From: Marinomonas mediterranea MMB-1 | GTDB taxonomy: Bacteria; Pseudomonadota; Gammaproteobacteria; Pseudomonadales; Marinomonadaceae | Assembly (NCBI RefSeq): GCF_000192865.1 | Contig: NC_015276.1 | Coordinates: forward strand, 930,001 to 994,000 | Direction of reading: 5' to 3' | DNA: 64,000 nt | Part shown: positions 34,383 through 43,046 of the stretch, piece after piece | Numbering within the stretch: position 1 is the first letter of the stretch | Layout: every line of letters starts with the position of its first letter | Notes under the pieces: model-generated | Databases searched by the model: none | The model's input: the letters and a program-made list of their open reading frames with translations, nothing else | Told to the model about the DNA's origin: nothing | Translations under genes and position numbers: made by a program

Positions 34383-35354
34383 CTACTTTTTCATAATACG
34401 ACTCCTTACCTTTGCTTTCTCTATTTTGGTCTGTAGAACATTGTCGGTCACGTGGGTATAAATTTCGGTGGTGGAGATACTGCTATGCCCAAGTAGGCGT
34501 TGGACAAAGCGGATATCAAGACCAGACTCCATCAACTCGCAGGCCGCTGAATGCCTTAGCATATGGGGTGTTACATGGAGCTGGGTGCTGGACTGTTCGG
34601 CGAGCAAACGAATTAACTTTCGGATAAATTGCGTCGAGGCGGGTTGTCCACGGCTGTTTAATAAGAAGTTGCTTGAGTCACTTTCAACGATTGTTCTGGC
34701 TTTTCTATAGTGGCGTATCAATTGGCATATTTCTTTATCGGGAAGATAGACATAGCGTTCGCGAGAGCCTTTACCAAAAATTTTAATTTTTCGTTCTGTT
34801 AAAAAAATATCATCCAGCTGGATACCGACCAACTCGCTAACGCGCATGCCTGTGCTAAGCATAAGTTCAAGTGCTAGTGTGCCTGTGAGTTTATTTAGGT
34901 CTCGTTTACTTGTTGGATAAGAGAATCCTGTATTTTCATCCGATATGGATTTTAGTGGCTTTTGATCAAGTGTTCTTCTTCCTTGCGTTAGCATTCTTTT
35001 AAGGTCGGATTTATTAACATTGCGAGGGAGCCGTTTTGGAAGCTTGATGGACGTATTGAATTTGTGAAATGGTGTTACTTCAATCTCTTCTTCTTGTTCG
35101 AGCCAGCGAAACATAGCTCTTATGCAGGCTAGTTTGCGTTTAATCGAGCTTTGGCTCAGTTCTGAGTCGGCAAGATAGTCATGAAACTTATGTAGATCTT
35201 TTTTGTCAATTGCATTAACGGATGTTTTAACCCCTGTGCATTCGACAAACTGTTTTAAATCTATTCGATATGCTTTGAGTGTATGGCCCGAGAGTTTTCT
35301 GTTTTTTTGACAGAATTGTAAGTATCGTGACGCGATACGGCTGATTGAGTCCAC
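34383..35354 (-). CDS. Tyrosine recombinase of the Xer/integrase family
   Basis: This is a 323-residue site-specific recombinase. An N-terminal SAM-like core-binding domain (RYLQFCQKNRKLSGHTLKAY, IDLKQFVECTG) precedes the catalytic domain, with all active residues in place: Arg in STGMRVSELVG, Lys in IFGKGSRERYVYL, HxxR in PHMLRHSAACELMESG, His in RLLGHSSISTTE and the Tyr in EIYTHV. An insertion of about 20 residues (around KSISDENTGFSYPTSKRDLN) sets it apart from housekeeping XerC and XerD, and no xerC neighbours are seen. The gene ends exactly at the 22-bp inverted repeat and continues into the carbamoyltransferase-like gene. It most likely acts on that repeat pair. Confidence 0.88.
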   Translation of the reverse strand: MDSISRIASRYLQFCQKNRKLSGHTLKAYRIDLKQFVECTGVKTSVNAIDKKDLHKFHDYLADSELSQSSIKRKLACIRAMFRWLEQEEEIEVTPFHKFNTSIKLPKRLPRNVNKSDLKRMLTQGRRTLDQKPLKSISDENTGFSYPTSKRDLNKLTGTLALELMLSTGMRVSELVGIQLDDIFLTERKIKIFGKGSRERYVYLPDKEICQLIRHYRKARTIVESDSSNFLLNSRGQPASTQFIRKLIRLLAEQSSTQLHVTPHMLRHSAACELMESGLDIRFVQRLLGHSSISTTEIYTHVTDNVLQTKIEKAKVRSRIMKK

Positions 35355-35543
35355 GTTTTCTCTCTTTTTCGGCTATGGGGTAGGCGCTATATTACTGTCT
35401 TTTATAATTATTTTTAAGTTTTGAATAGTGATTCATTTATGTTACAAAGAAAGTTAAAGATTTTGTAAATTTGGCCGTTAAGTTCCTTTAGAGCCACAAT
35501 ATGTTGTAGGCTCTATTCAGGCTTTTCTTCTTAAGGGGGATGT

Positions 35544-35738
35544 ATGTCAGAAGTAGGAAGTGTTGCTCAATCATATGGGATGGAAGCGTTAAGTGCCAAC
35601 CTTGCGAAAAAGCAACAAGTTCAAGAGGGCTCACAGACGCTAAAGCTGTTAGACAGCACAGCTCAGAGCGCACCTCAAGCGAGTGCATCTTCTGCGCCAG
35701 TGGGAAACGTTGGTCAGAATATTAATATTCGCGTGTAA
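35544..35738 (+). CDS. YjfB-like putative motility protein
   Basis: This is a 64-residue protein preceded by a strong AAGGGGG site. It has the layout of the small YjfB family: an N-terminal helix with VGSVAQSYGMEALSANLAKK, a helix around GSQTLKLLDSTAQ, a flexible Ala/Ser part, and the conserved tail VGNVGQNINIRV with its GN..G..I core. YjfB proteins are often co-expressed with flagellar genes and have no known biochemical role. It stands alone between the recombinase module (divergent) and the TonB receptor gene (convergent), with a terminator at 35741-35802. Confidence 0.8.
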   Translation: MSEVGSVAQSYGMEALSANLAKKQQVQEGSQTLKLLDSTAQSAPQASASSAPVGNVGQNINIRV

Positions 35739-35740
35739 AC

Positions 35741-35802
35741 AAAAACCAAGCTACCGTCCTCAGAGTGATCTTCTCTCTCAAGTTCGACAGCTTGGTTTTT
35801 TT
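35741..35802. terminator. Bidirectional terminator
   Basis: AAAAACCAAGCT at 35741-35752 pairs with AGCTTGGTTTTT from 35789, and the T run continues to 35802. The loop is long (about 36 nt). It ends the YjfB-like gene and may also serve the convergent TonB receptor gene. Confidence 0.7.
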
Positions 35803-35844
35803 ATGCCTGTTTAGTAGGTGTCCGTTTTATGTTTCGTTTTATGA

Positions 35845-37761
35845 TTAGAATGAAACGTCTACCGCTGCCCAGTATTCACGACCATGATCTACATAACCGT
35901 ATTCTTCGTCTGTAAACTCTTCATTAAGAGCATTGTTAATACCTAGACTCAGTTTTAAGTTTTTGTTGAACGTGTAGTTCGCGCCAACATCAATAAGCTT
36001 GTAAGAAGGCGTCGGGTCGTCCTCTTCGTTTGCTTCACCATAGTATGTGTAGTCTGTCCAGAGGCGTAATTTGTCTGTAGCTGTCCAGTTTACGGACAGT
36101 ACTGCTAGATGAAGTGGAATAGAGCTTAGAGGGTCACCTTTATTGTCGCCTGTAAGTTGCTTAGAGTCGTTGTATGAATAACTCAATGACGTTGATAGTG
36201 CATCTGTTACTAGGTACTTAGCATTCAACTCTGCACCATTAAGTTCAACTTCATCAATGTTGGTCCAATAGCGATTCGCAACCGTCGTTGTTCTTCCTCG
36301 TCTCGTTGTTGTCGTTGTGTTTACAGGGCAGTTGTTGTCACAGTTTGCCGTGTCTAATTTGTCTTCAAAGTGTGTATGGAAAACCGTCGTACTTGCGACA
36401 AATGAACTTCCGCTGTAGGTGAGGTTTATCTCAGAGCTGACGGAAGATTCAGGTTTTAAGTCTGGGTTGCCATATGTATCGCGTCCTTGGGATGCAATGG
36501 CCCAGTCTTCACTTAGTCTTCTGAGTGAAGGTGCTTTATATCCAGTAGACACGCCGCCCTTTAGTATCCATTCGTCGCTAACACTCCATACACCGTATAC
36601 TTTTGGACTAAGGTGATTTTCGAAGTTCTCGTTTTTATCTGCTCGAATACCTGTTGTTAAAGCGAATGTGTCAGTCAGATACCATTCGTCTTCTATGAAA
36701 ATAGACAGCTGATCGTTCGATAAGGTATCGGTTCCATTTTCTACTTGATTCCCTTCGTCTTTGAGGTCAGCTTTTGTGTAGCTTCCTCCAAAAGCAATGA
36801 CGTGGTTATCAGTTGGAGTAATCCATTTAGTATCAAAAATAGTGTTCGTTATTGTTGATTCGTCGGTGATATTTTCAGTGCTATCGTGCTGGATGAAGGT
36901 CGTCTCAGAAACTGCTTTATATTTACCAAAATGCGTTATAGCGACAGACTCTTTTTCATTTTCTTCTAAATCGTCATTATCATCAGATTTTCCAGCAGTA
37001 CGTGTTCTTTCTTGTTCTGATTTGCTGATATCAAGTGCGAAGTCATGAGACTGATTTGCTGAGTAAATAAGCTTACCGAAATAGTTCTCAATTTGCTTAT
37101 CTGCGTTACCACCATCAATGTTGTCTTCTTCTTGGTCAAAGTACTCAGCACTTAGTTGAAGACTCAGGGTATCTTTTAATATTGGTCCTGAAAGAAATAC
37201 AGAGTTCTTTTTCGTGTCGTTAAACTCGTTACCTTCAGCAAAAATTGCTTCACTTCGAAGGTTTCCAGACCATTTTTCAGTGTGTTTTTTGGTAATAATG
37301 TTTATAACACCGCCCATGGCGCTAGAACCATACAGCGTTGACATGGGGCCGGGGATAACTTCAATACGTTCGATCATTGAGAGTGGTGGAAGCCATTCTT
37401 GGTCATAGCCGTCGGCTCTTTTTTCTCTTGACTCTCTAGAGGATTGAGTACGACCATCAACGAGCATCATTGTGTAGTCTGGAAGTAAGCCTCGCATTTG
37501 TATATTTGTCCCACTTGCTCCAGAAGTGGCTCTAGCGAGTTGTATCCCAGGGACACTTTCTAATACTTCACTAATATTTCTATAAGACCCTTTCTCAATT
37601 TCTTCCTTTGTTACAACGGTAATTGTTGCTGGTGCTTCCGTTGTATCTTGTTCAAACCCCGATGCGGTTACCACTAGAGTATCCAGTTGTTCCTCTGCGT
37701 AAGAGGCATTTGTCGCGGCGACAGCGAGCGCTGCCATGGTGATCATAGTGACTTTCTTCAT
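35845..37761 (-). CDS. TonB-dependent outer-membrane receptor (siderophore-type)
   Basis: This is a 638-residue outer-membrane gated channel. A signal peptide (MKKVTMITMAALAVAATNAS) and a TonB box (DTLVVTA) come first. The plug domain follows: APATITVVTKEEIEKGSYRN, ISEVLESVPGIQLAR, NIQMRGL, ERIEVIPGPMSTLYGSSAMG and GVINIITKK. The 22-strand barrel ends LKLSLGINNALNEEF and, after a short stretch, a terminal Phe (VDVSF), as needed for BAM assembly. The family takes up ferric siderophores, heme or cobalamin. The next genes on this strand, an MBL-fold protein and a FecCD-type ABC operon, favour iron. The substrate is not readable. Confidence 0.92.
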   Translation of the reverse strand: MKKVTMITMAALAVAATNASYAEEQLDTLVVTASGFEQDTTEAPATITVVTKEEIEKGSYRNISEVLESVPGIQLARATSGASGTNIQMRGLLPDYTMMLVDGRTQSSRESREKRADGYDQEWLPPLSMIERIEVIPGPMSTLYGSSAMGGVINIITKKHTEKWSGNLRSEAIFAEGNEFNDTKKNSVFLSGPILKDTLSLQLSAEYFDQEEDNIDGGNADKQIENYFGKLIYSANQSHDFALDISKSEQERTRTAGKSDDNDDLEENEKESVAITHFGKYKAVSETTFIQHDSTENITDESTITNTIFDTKWITPTDNHVIAFGGSYTKADLKDEGNQVENGTDTLSNDQLSIFIEDEWYLTDTFALTTGIRADKNENFENHLSPKVYGVWSVSDEWILKGGVSTGYKAPSLRRLSEDWAIASQGRDTYGNPDLKPESSVSSEINLTYSGSSFVASTTVFHTHFEDKLDTANCDNNCPVNTTTTTRRGRTTTVANRYWTNIDEVELNGAELNAKYLVTDALSTSLSYSYNDSKQLTGDNKGDPLSSIPLHLAVLSVNWTATDKLRLWTDYTYYGEANEEDDPTPSYKLIDVGANYTFNKNLKLSLGINNALNEEFTDEEYGYVDHGREYWAAVDVSF

Positions 37762-37860
37762 GATAAAGAGTTCTCCAATTTTTTAGAAACTCATGACGAG
37801 CGAAAGCGCAGCACAAAGGGGAGTGAATCTGTGCTTTGGCGCGTCCGAGCTTTCGATTAA

Positions 37861-38937
37861 TTATTTAGAAGCGGATTTGTTTAATGTGTTATGAAGTTTT
37901 ACGGCGTGCGCTAGGCTGCAATCTCTCAATAGCTCAAAAGCATCCAGAGCGTTTTCATCCACAAACGGATGAGGCTGTCCTGCTGTTCGCTCATTTAATA
38001 GCGCAATGCGTTGAATCGAGTTGTCGCGAGTAGGGTGGTTTGAAAGGAATACATCGACCCCTTTCTTTTCGCCTATTTCCTTGATGCGTTCTGCAGAGGC
38101 AGAGTACTGTCGGATTCGTGGCTCATTGGGACCAAAATTAAGTCCAGTACCACCCCAAAGTGCGGCCCAGTGAGTCTCGTTGCCATCTTTTAGAGGAATA
38201 AGCATCGACAAGGTGCCTAGTGTATGTCCCGGAGTAACATATAGCTCCATACTGGTATCACCTAGAGTCAATACGTAGCCGTCGTTAGCAGAAATATCGC
38301 GAACGGGTTTTTTGCCCCAGCGAGGGTTATCAATTTCCTGAACCGGCTTCTCAAGCTCCGTCCAGTCTTCATTGCTCATGATGACACGAGGATGAAAATG
38401 GTTAACGAGATAATCTTGACCACCGTAGTGGTCGCCATGCGCATGTGCTATGACAAGGTATTTGATGTCGTTGGGGTTTAATCCAAGTTTCTTAAGCCCT
38501 GCGACGATGACATTCTCCGCTTGATTATTACTGTTCATCGCGTCAATCAGGATAATGCCTTCAGATGTCGTTACCGCCCAGCTGGCTACTTTTCGATTTC
38601 CGACAAAGTATAAGTTATCGAATACTTGGGTTGGTTCAATCACCGCCTTGGCAGAGCGGCGTTTGCGCTCTTCATCCGTTAGTGTTCTTTTTTTCCCTGT
38701 TTTATTTCTCATGCCAGCGAATGCGAGTGGTTTATCCACATTACAAAGGCTATGAAGGCCAGCGTAATTTTTACCAGCTTCTAACCCTTGCGCTGCTAAT
38801 TCACTTGGAGTGAGTTCAGTGTTGGCATACGAAAAGGCGGAGAATAGTGAAAGTGAGCTTATTGTCAGTGCCGATAAGAGTGACTTTTTAAGTAAGCTTT
38901 GATTCATGCTGTGGCATACAGATTGTTTCGCTGGCAT
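37861..38937 (-). CDS. Secreted metallo-beta-lactamase-fold hydrolase (B3-like)
   Basis: This is a 358-residue exported protein. The hydrophobic leader MNQSLLKKSLLSALTISSLS begins at Met 11; the longer start adds MPAKQSVCHS, and neither has a clear ribosome-binding site. The zinc motif HAHGDHYGG (HxHxDH), then NEDW and the GHTLGTLSMLIPL and LSNHPTRDNS segments, match the MBL fold, and the spacing resembles subclass B3 relatives. An inserted basic stretch (KTGKKRTLTDEERKRRSAK) near residue 75 is unusual. It lies 100 nt upstream of the TonB receptor gene on the same strand and is divergent from a LysR gene. A role in hydrolysing a siderophore, lactone or beta-lactam is possible, but resistance is not shown. 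Confidence 0.8.
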   Translation of the reverse strand: MPAKQSVCHSMNQSLLKKSLLSALTISSLSLFSAFSYANTELTPSELAAQGLEAGKNYAGLHSLCNVDKPLAFAGMRNKTGKKRTLTDEERKRRSAKAVIEPTQVFDNLYFVGNRKVASWAVTTSEGIILIDAMNSNNQAENVIVAGLKKLGLNPNDIKYLVIAHAHGDHYGGQDYLVNHFHPRVIMSNEDWTELEKPVQEIDNPRWGKKPVRDISANDGYVLTLGDTSMELYVTPGHTLGTLSMLIPLKDGNETHWAALWGGTGLNFGPNEPRIRQYSASAERIKEIGEKKGVDVFLSNHPTRDNSIQRIALLNERTAGQPHPFVDENALDAFELLRDCSLAHAVKLHNTLNKSASK

Positions 38938-38968
38938 TATGGAATCTCGAAAATATATTTTTTTAAAC

Positions 38969-38987
38969 GAAAATGTTAACTGTTCTC
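38969..38987. promoter_or_regulatory. Weak Fur-like site between MBL and LysR genes
   Basis: GAAAATGTTAACTGTTCTC matches the 19-bp Fur consensus at about 13 positions. It lies upstream of the divergent MBL-fold and LysR genes. The AT-rich context makes a chance match possible. Confidence 0.3.
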
Positions 38988-39101
38988 ATTTTTACATAGA
39001 TTCTTGTTGATTACATGCAACATGCTGTTGCGATCTTTGCAATGGTGCAGGAATATTGTGTTTTGTTCAGAATATTAAGAAGTGAAGGTAGTCTTTGTGC
39101 T

Positions 39102-40001
39102 ATGTATGACCTAAATGACCTCCAAAGTTTTGTTATGGTTATGGAAACGGAGAACCTGACCGAAAGTGCTCGATTGCTCGGCGTGTCTAAATCCACCTTG
39201 AGCCGACGTATCTCTCATTTAGAGGGGATAATGGGGCAGCCTCTTTTGTTACGTCATGCAAATAAAATGTCTGCAAACGATGCAGGACGTGCATTTTTTC
39301 CGTTTGCAAAGAAGATTTTAGATACCGCTAAACAAGGTAAAAAAACGCTTGAGCACTTACAAGACGAAGTGGTCGGTGAAGTTGATGTGACGGTTTTTTC
39401 CAGTTTTGCTCGTTCTTGGTTTCCGAATGAGGTGCTGTCGTTTCTTGATAAATACCCTGATGCCAGTATCAACGTTAGAACCGACTCAATATTCCGTCAC
39501 GACATGAAGTCAGACGTCGCGCTTTGGTTGGGAGATATAAAGGAAACGCATCTAAAGACGGAATTGTTGGGTAACATGTCATGTGGTTTGTACATCTCAA
39601 ATGGCTTTGCTAAACGTTATAAGAGGCCTGAAACTATTCGAGAACTGGAAGATCTTCCGTGGGTTAACTTGCATAACCTTCATATGCTAAGTGGAGAGCT
39701 GGAGCTTCGACATAGTGAGCAAGGCATGGAAATGATATCGATACCACGATCTCGGCTTGCATCGGATCAAATCGGAATGCAAATGGAAGCGATTGTATCT
39801 GGGAATGGAGTGGGCATTTTGCCGGACTACATGGCGAGGCGGCGTGAAAAACACCATCCTGGCGACCTTATTCGAGTGTTCCCTGAATGGCTACTGCCCT
39901 CGTTGCCTATGTATTTGATTTATCCTTATGGTCATCAGCCAAAACGCGTGCAGGCTTTTTTACAGCATATACGCGATGGCGCTGGTGATGTGCTTGTTTG
40001 A
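39102..40001 (+). CDS. LysR family transcriptional regulator
   Basis: This is a 299-residue LTTR starting at the ATG at 39102 (MYDLNDLQSFVMVMETENLT); the open frame extends 29 codons further up but those residues are not family-like. The winged helix is LTESARLLGVSKSTLSRRIS, then HLEGIMGQPLLLRHANKMSA. The effector domain follows, with VDVTVFSSFARSWFPNEVLS and GNGVGILPDYMA. It is divergent from the MBL-fold gene, so control of that gene, and perhaps of the TonB receptor downstream, is likely. The inducer is unknown. Confidence 0.88.
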   Translation: MYDLNDLQSFVMVMETENLTESARLLGVSKSTLSRRISHLEGIMGQPLLLRHANKMSANDAGRAFFPFAKKILDTAKQGKKTLEHLQDEVVGEVDVTVFSSFARSWFPNEVLSFLDKYPDASINVRTDSIFRHDMKSDVALWLGDIKETHLKTELLGNMSCGLYISNGFAKRYKRPETIRELEDLPWVNLHNLHMLSGELELRHSEQGMEMISIPRSRLASDQIGMQMEAIVSGNGVGILPDYMARRREKHHPGDLIRVFPEWLLPSLPMYLIYPYGHQPKRVQAFLQHIRDGAGDVLV

Positions 40002-40019
40002 TCGCTTACTTTAGTAGAG

Positions 40020-40071
40020 TAGCTTGAAAGAGTCGTATGAAAGAATAGCTTGATAGAGTCGTTGTATAGAG
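40020..40071. repeat. Two imperfect 26-bp direct repeats
   Basis: TAGCTTGAAAGAGTCGTATG... at 40020-40045 is repeated at 40046-40071 as TAGCTTGATAGAGTCGTTGT... with several differences. They lie in the short gap between the convergent LysR gene and the ABC ATPase gene. Confidence 0.75.
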
Positions 40072-40097
40072 CTGCTGTCGCTATTTAGTTTAGACGG

Positions 40098-40922
40098 CTA
40101 ACTTGCTCGTTGCACATTAAGCAAAACAGGCGTTCCTGTCTTAGGGTCTTCAAATAAATCACATTGAATGCCATACAGCTCTTTTAAAAGAGGCTGTGTA
40201 ATGACACTTTTAGGGCTGCCCGTTGCGATGATGTTTCCGTCTTTCATGGCGATTAGGTGATCAGAATATCGGGCGGCCATAGTGATATCATGAACCACCA
40301 TGACAACACTTTTTCCTTCAGCTGATAAGTCTCTAATTAGGTCAAATACTTCTATCTGATGCCCTAAGTCCAGAGCGGAAGTAGGCTCGTCTAAAAGCAA
40401 CAAAGGGGTTTCTTGAGCAATACACATCGCGATCCAGGCACGTTGGCGTTGCCCGCCAGAAAGTGTGTCCAGTGGGCGTTCTGCAAGCTCACTTAAATTC
40501 GCCGCATTAAGAGCAAATTGAATGGCATCTGTGTCATTCATCCCCCACTGCTTTAACAACCCTTGGTGAGGATGTCGTCCAAATCGAATGAGTTCCTTTA
40601 CCGTAATACCATCTGGCGCTAGGGTTTCTTGTGGCAATAGTGCTAACTTTTGAGCGACTTTTTTAGAGGCGATCGACTGTACGTCTTTGCCATCGATTTT
40701 GACAACACCTGTTGACGGTTTGTGTATACGGGCAAGACCATTTAAGAGAGTTGATTTTCCGCAGCCGTTTGGTCCTACAATGGAGGTTACTTTACCTTCA
40801 GGGAATTGAACGCTGAGATCATGCACAATATCGCGAGCGCCGTGCGCAAGCTTTAGGTGTTCGGTGCTTAAACTGGACGAAGGCAAACCCTTCGATGAAC
40901 GATGAGAAGAAGCAAGTGTCAT
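40098..40922 (-). CDS. Iron-siderophore ABC transporter ATPase (FhuC/FecE-like)
   Basis: This 274-residue nucleotide-binding subunit is the last gene of a four-gene operon. Walker A is IVGPNGCGKSTLLNGLARIH, the Q-loop LLPQETLAPDGI, the signature LSGGQRQRAWIA, Walker B PLLLLDEPTSALDLGHQIEV and the switch His in VMVVHDITMAARY. A polar N-terminal extension of about 18 residues precedes the first strand. Its ATG overlaps the end of the upstream permease gene by 4 nt. The nearest relatives are the FecE/FhuC/FepC group that powers ferric-siderophore import. Confidence 0.94.
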   Translation of the reverse strand: MTLASSHRSSKGLPSSSLSTEHLKLAHGARDIVHDLSVQFPEGKVTSIVGPNGCGKSTLLNGLARIHKPSTGVVKIDGKDVQSIASKKVAQKLALLPQETLAPDGITVKELIRFGRHPHQGLLKQWGMNDTDAIQFALNAANLSELAERPLDTLSGGQRQRAWIAMCIAQETPLLLLDEPTSALDLGHQIEVFDLIRDLSAEGKSVVMVVHDITMAARYSDHLIAMKDGNIIATGSPKSVITQPLLKELYGIQCDLFEDPKTGTPVLLNVQRAS

Positions 40923-41974
40923 AAAGAGCTCTGTTTAGGCTTACGAATAAGAATCCAAATGAGGTAAGGGCCACCGACCACAGCGGTAACGATGCCTACA
41001 GGCAATTCGATGGGCGATAGAATAGTGCGTCCAACCAAGTCCGCTAATACCATTAATATTGCGCCGCATAGAGCGCTTGAGACTAATGGAAGTCCTTTGT
41101 GTTTAGCGAAGGTTCTGGCCATTTCGGGGCCAACGAGCGCGATGAGACCAATGGGGCCAGACATCGCGACGGCAAAGCCTGTGAGTGCAACGGAGATAAC
41201 CACTGCCACGAAGCGTATTTGATTGGGCTTTTGCCCTAGCGTAATAATGACGGAATCGGCAAAAGACAGCAGCCTAAAATATCGCGTTAGAATGATGCAG
41301 GCGATGACGGCGATGAGCGTGATAACCCCCATCCAAGGGACTTGCTCCTCATCTCTTCCTGAAAGGCTACCGACCGTCCAAGGATACGCCGCATTCGCGA
41401 CATCGATATGGACTTGTGACAACAAGAGTTGTGATGTCGCGCCTGATACAGCGCCAATCGCAAGGCCCGCCACGATGAAGCGGTAGCCGCGTGTGCCACT
41501 GCCGCCGCCAATGGCAAAGGCGAGGGCGGTCGCAGTCGCTGCACCAACTAGTGCCATACTTGAAGGCGCAAGACCGACGCCGATGCCAACAACAGATGCA
41601 ACTGCAAAAGCCATGGCCGCGTTATCGATACCAATGATTCCGGGTGTTGCTAACCGGTTTCGAGCAACATTTTGCATGAGGCAGCCAGCAAGAGAGAAGG
41701 CCGCTCCGGTGTAAAGGCCAGCTAGGATTCGATTTAGTCTTAAATCATTTATTAGAAAGTTTGTCATGGCGTCGCTTTCACTAAACAGAGCGAGCACCAC
41801 TTGTTTTAGCGGGACATATACCGTTCCGCTGGATAAAGAAAGTACGACAGCGCCAAGTAATATAACGCTTAGCAAGAGGTTCCTAATAATGGCATCGGAC
41901 TCAATAACGACATTAAGTGTTGTTGAGCCAAGTCGCCACGATGTTTGTTGTGTTAGAGCAGAGGGGAACGTCAT
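40919..41974 (-). CDS. Iron-siderophore ABC permease (FecD/FepG-like)
   Basis: This is a 351-residue FecCD-family inner-membrane permease with about ten membrane helices (for example NLLLSVILLGAVVLSLSSGT and GLIALVGPEMARTFAKH, the coupling-helix region). ATPGIIGIDNAAMAFAVASV corresponds to the conserved P-G-x-x-G block. It pairs with the permease encoded just upstream to form the channel, as FepD/FepG do. It overlaps the ATPase gene by 4 nt and follows the other permease by 12 nt. The N-terminus is slightly extended (MTFPSALTQQTSWRLGSTTL). Confidence 0.93.
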   Translation of the reverse strand: MTFPSALTQQTSWRLGSTTLNVVIESDAIIRNLLLSVILLGAVVLSLSSGTVYVPLKQVVLALFSESDAMTNFLINDLRLNRILAGLYTGAAFSLAGCLMQNVARNRLATPGIIGIDNAAMAFAVASVVGIGVGLAPSSMALVGAATATALAFAIGGGSGTRGYRFIVAGLAIGAVSGATSQLLLSQVHIDVANAAYPWTVGSLSGRDEEQVPWMGVITLIAVIACIILTRYFRLLSFADSVIITLGQKPNQIRFVAVVISVALTGFAVAMSGPIGLIALVGPEMARTFAKHKGLPLVSSALCGAILMVLADLVGRTILSPIELPVGIVTAVVGGPYLIWILIRKPKQSSL

Positions 41975-41986
41975 AAGAATACGTAC

Positions 41987-43024
41987 CTAAGACAGCGTCG
42001 GTAGGCGTTTAGCCCGAACGATCATAAGTAAAATAGGCGCGCCGATAATAGCGGTTAAAACACCGAGTGGCATTTCCGACGGTCGTGATATGAGTCGAGT
42101 TAAAATGTCTGCAAACAACAAAAGACTTGGACCGAGTGGAATACAGATGATCATAGCTCGACGAATGTCGGCTCCGACAATCGCTCTGGCGGCAAAGGGC
42201 ACGACGAGACCAACAAAAACAATGGGGCCAGCAACGGCGGTTGCAGAGCCAACCAATAAAGCAACGGCTAAAATAACCAAATAACGAATCATCTTCGGGT
42301 TATGTCCTAACCCTAATGCGACTTTTTCGCCCAATGCCATCGATGCTAATGGTTTAGACACATACAGTGTGACAAGTAAGGCAACTAAGCCATAGGGTAG
42401 CACCAATAGCAGGTTGTCCATGGAACGTCCCGCGATACTGCCTGTTACCCAAAAACGAATTTCATCCGCGGCGCGTTCGTCAAACATTAATAAAATAGAG
42501 GTGAGGGCGGTTAACAAACTCGATAGTGCGGCACCAGCGAGTACCAAACGCACAGGATCTTTAAACTGCCCTTGCATACGAGCTGCGGCGGTTACAAACA
42601 AACACCCTAATAGCGCGCCTAACTGAGCCATACCGATGGTGAGTGTCGCAATACTGGCACCAAAAATGAGTGCTAATGCAACGGCAAAGGAAGCGCCAGC
42701 ACTGACGCCAAGTAGTCCAGGTTCCGCCAGTGGGTTACGCGCAAGGGATTGCATTAATGCGCCGGAAAGCCCCAACGCGATGCCGACAAAAATCCCGGTG
42801 AGGGTTCTCGGCAGCCTTAGTTCAAATAGGACGAAGTTTGCTTCGTCACTTCCCCTACCAAAGAGTGCCCATAGCGCGTCTGCTGCGCTAACTTGGCCAG
42901 CGCCAATGAGCAAAGAAAGCAATGTCACAAGCACAAACAAGCCAGAGCACACTAAAAAACAAGGTAAAAGTGTACGCTGGCTAGGGGCTTGTTCCTTAAA
43001 TAAGTCTTTAAGAAATATCAGCAT
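41987..43024 (-). CDS. Iron-siderophore ABC permease (FecC/FepD-like)
   Basis: This is a 345-residue FecCD-family permease, partner of the permease at 40919-41974. Signatures include LRLPRTLTGIFVGIALGLSG, ALMQSLARNPLAEPGLLGVS, AGASFAVALALIFGASIATL, and VGLVVPFAARAIVGADIRRA near the C-terminus. Around ten membrane helices can be read. It lies 22 nt after the binding-protein gene in the transcription direction, so the operon order is binding protein, permease, permease, ATPase. Confidence 0.94.
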   Translation of the reverse strand: MLIFLKDLFKEQAPSQRTLLPCFLVCSGLFVLVTLLSLLIGAGQVSAADALWALFGRGSDEANFVLFELRLPRTLTGIFVGIALGLSGALMQSLARNPLAEPGLLGVSAGASFAVALALIFGASIATLTIGMAQLGALLGCLFVTAAARMQGQFKDPVRLVLAGAALSSLLTALTSILLMFDERAADEIRFWVTGSIAGRSMDNLLLVLPYGLVALLVTLYVSKPLASMALGEKVALGLGHNPKMIRYLVILAVALLVGSATAVAGPIVFVGLVVPFAARAIVGADIRRAMIICIPLGPSLLLFADILTRLISRPSEMPLGVLTAIIGAPILLMIVRAKRLPTLS

Positions 43025-43046
43025 TGATCGGGGCGAAAGGCTCTCT

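Noticed and set aside
34383..35354. Housekeeping XerC
   Set aside because: The extra insertion, the link to the inverted repeat and the lack of dapF/xerC-type neighbours argue for a dedicated recombinase.
37762..37860. Imperfect hairpin (CGAAAGC/GCTTTCG) between the MBL and TonB genes
   Set aside because: No T run and several mismatches; it could be an attenuator but the support is too weak to list.
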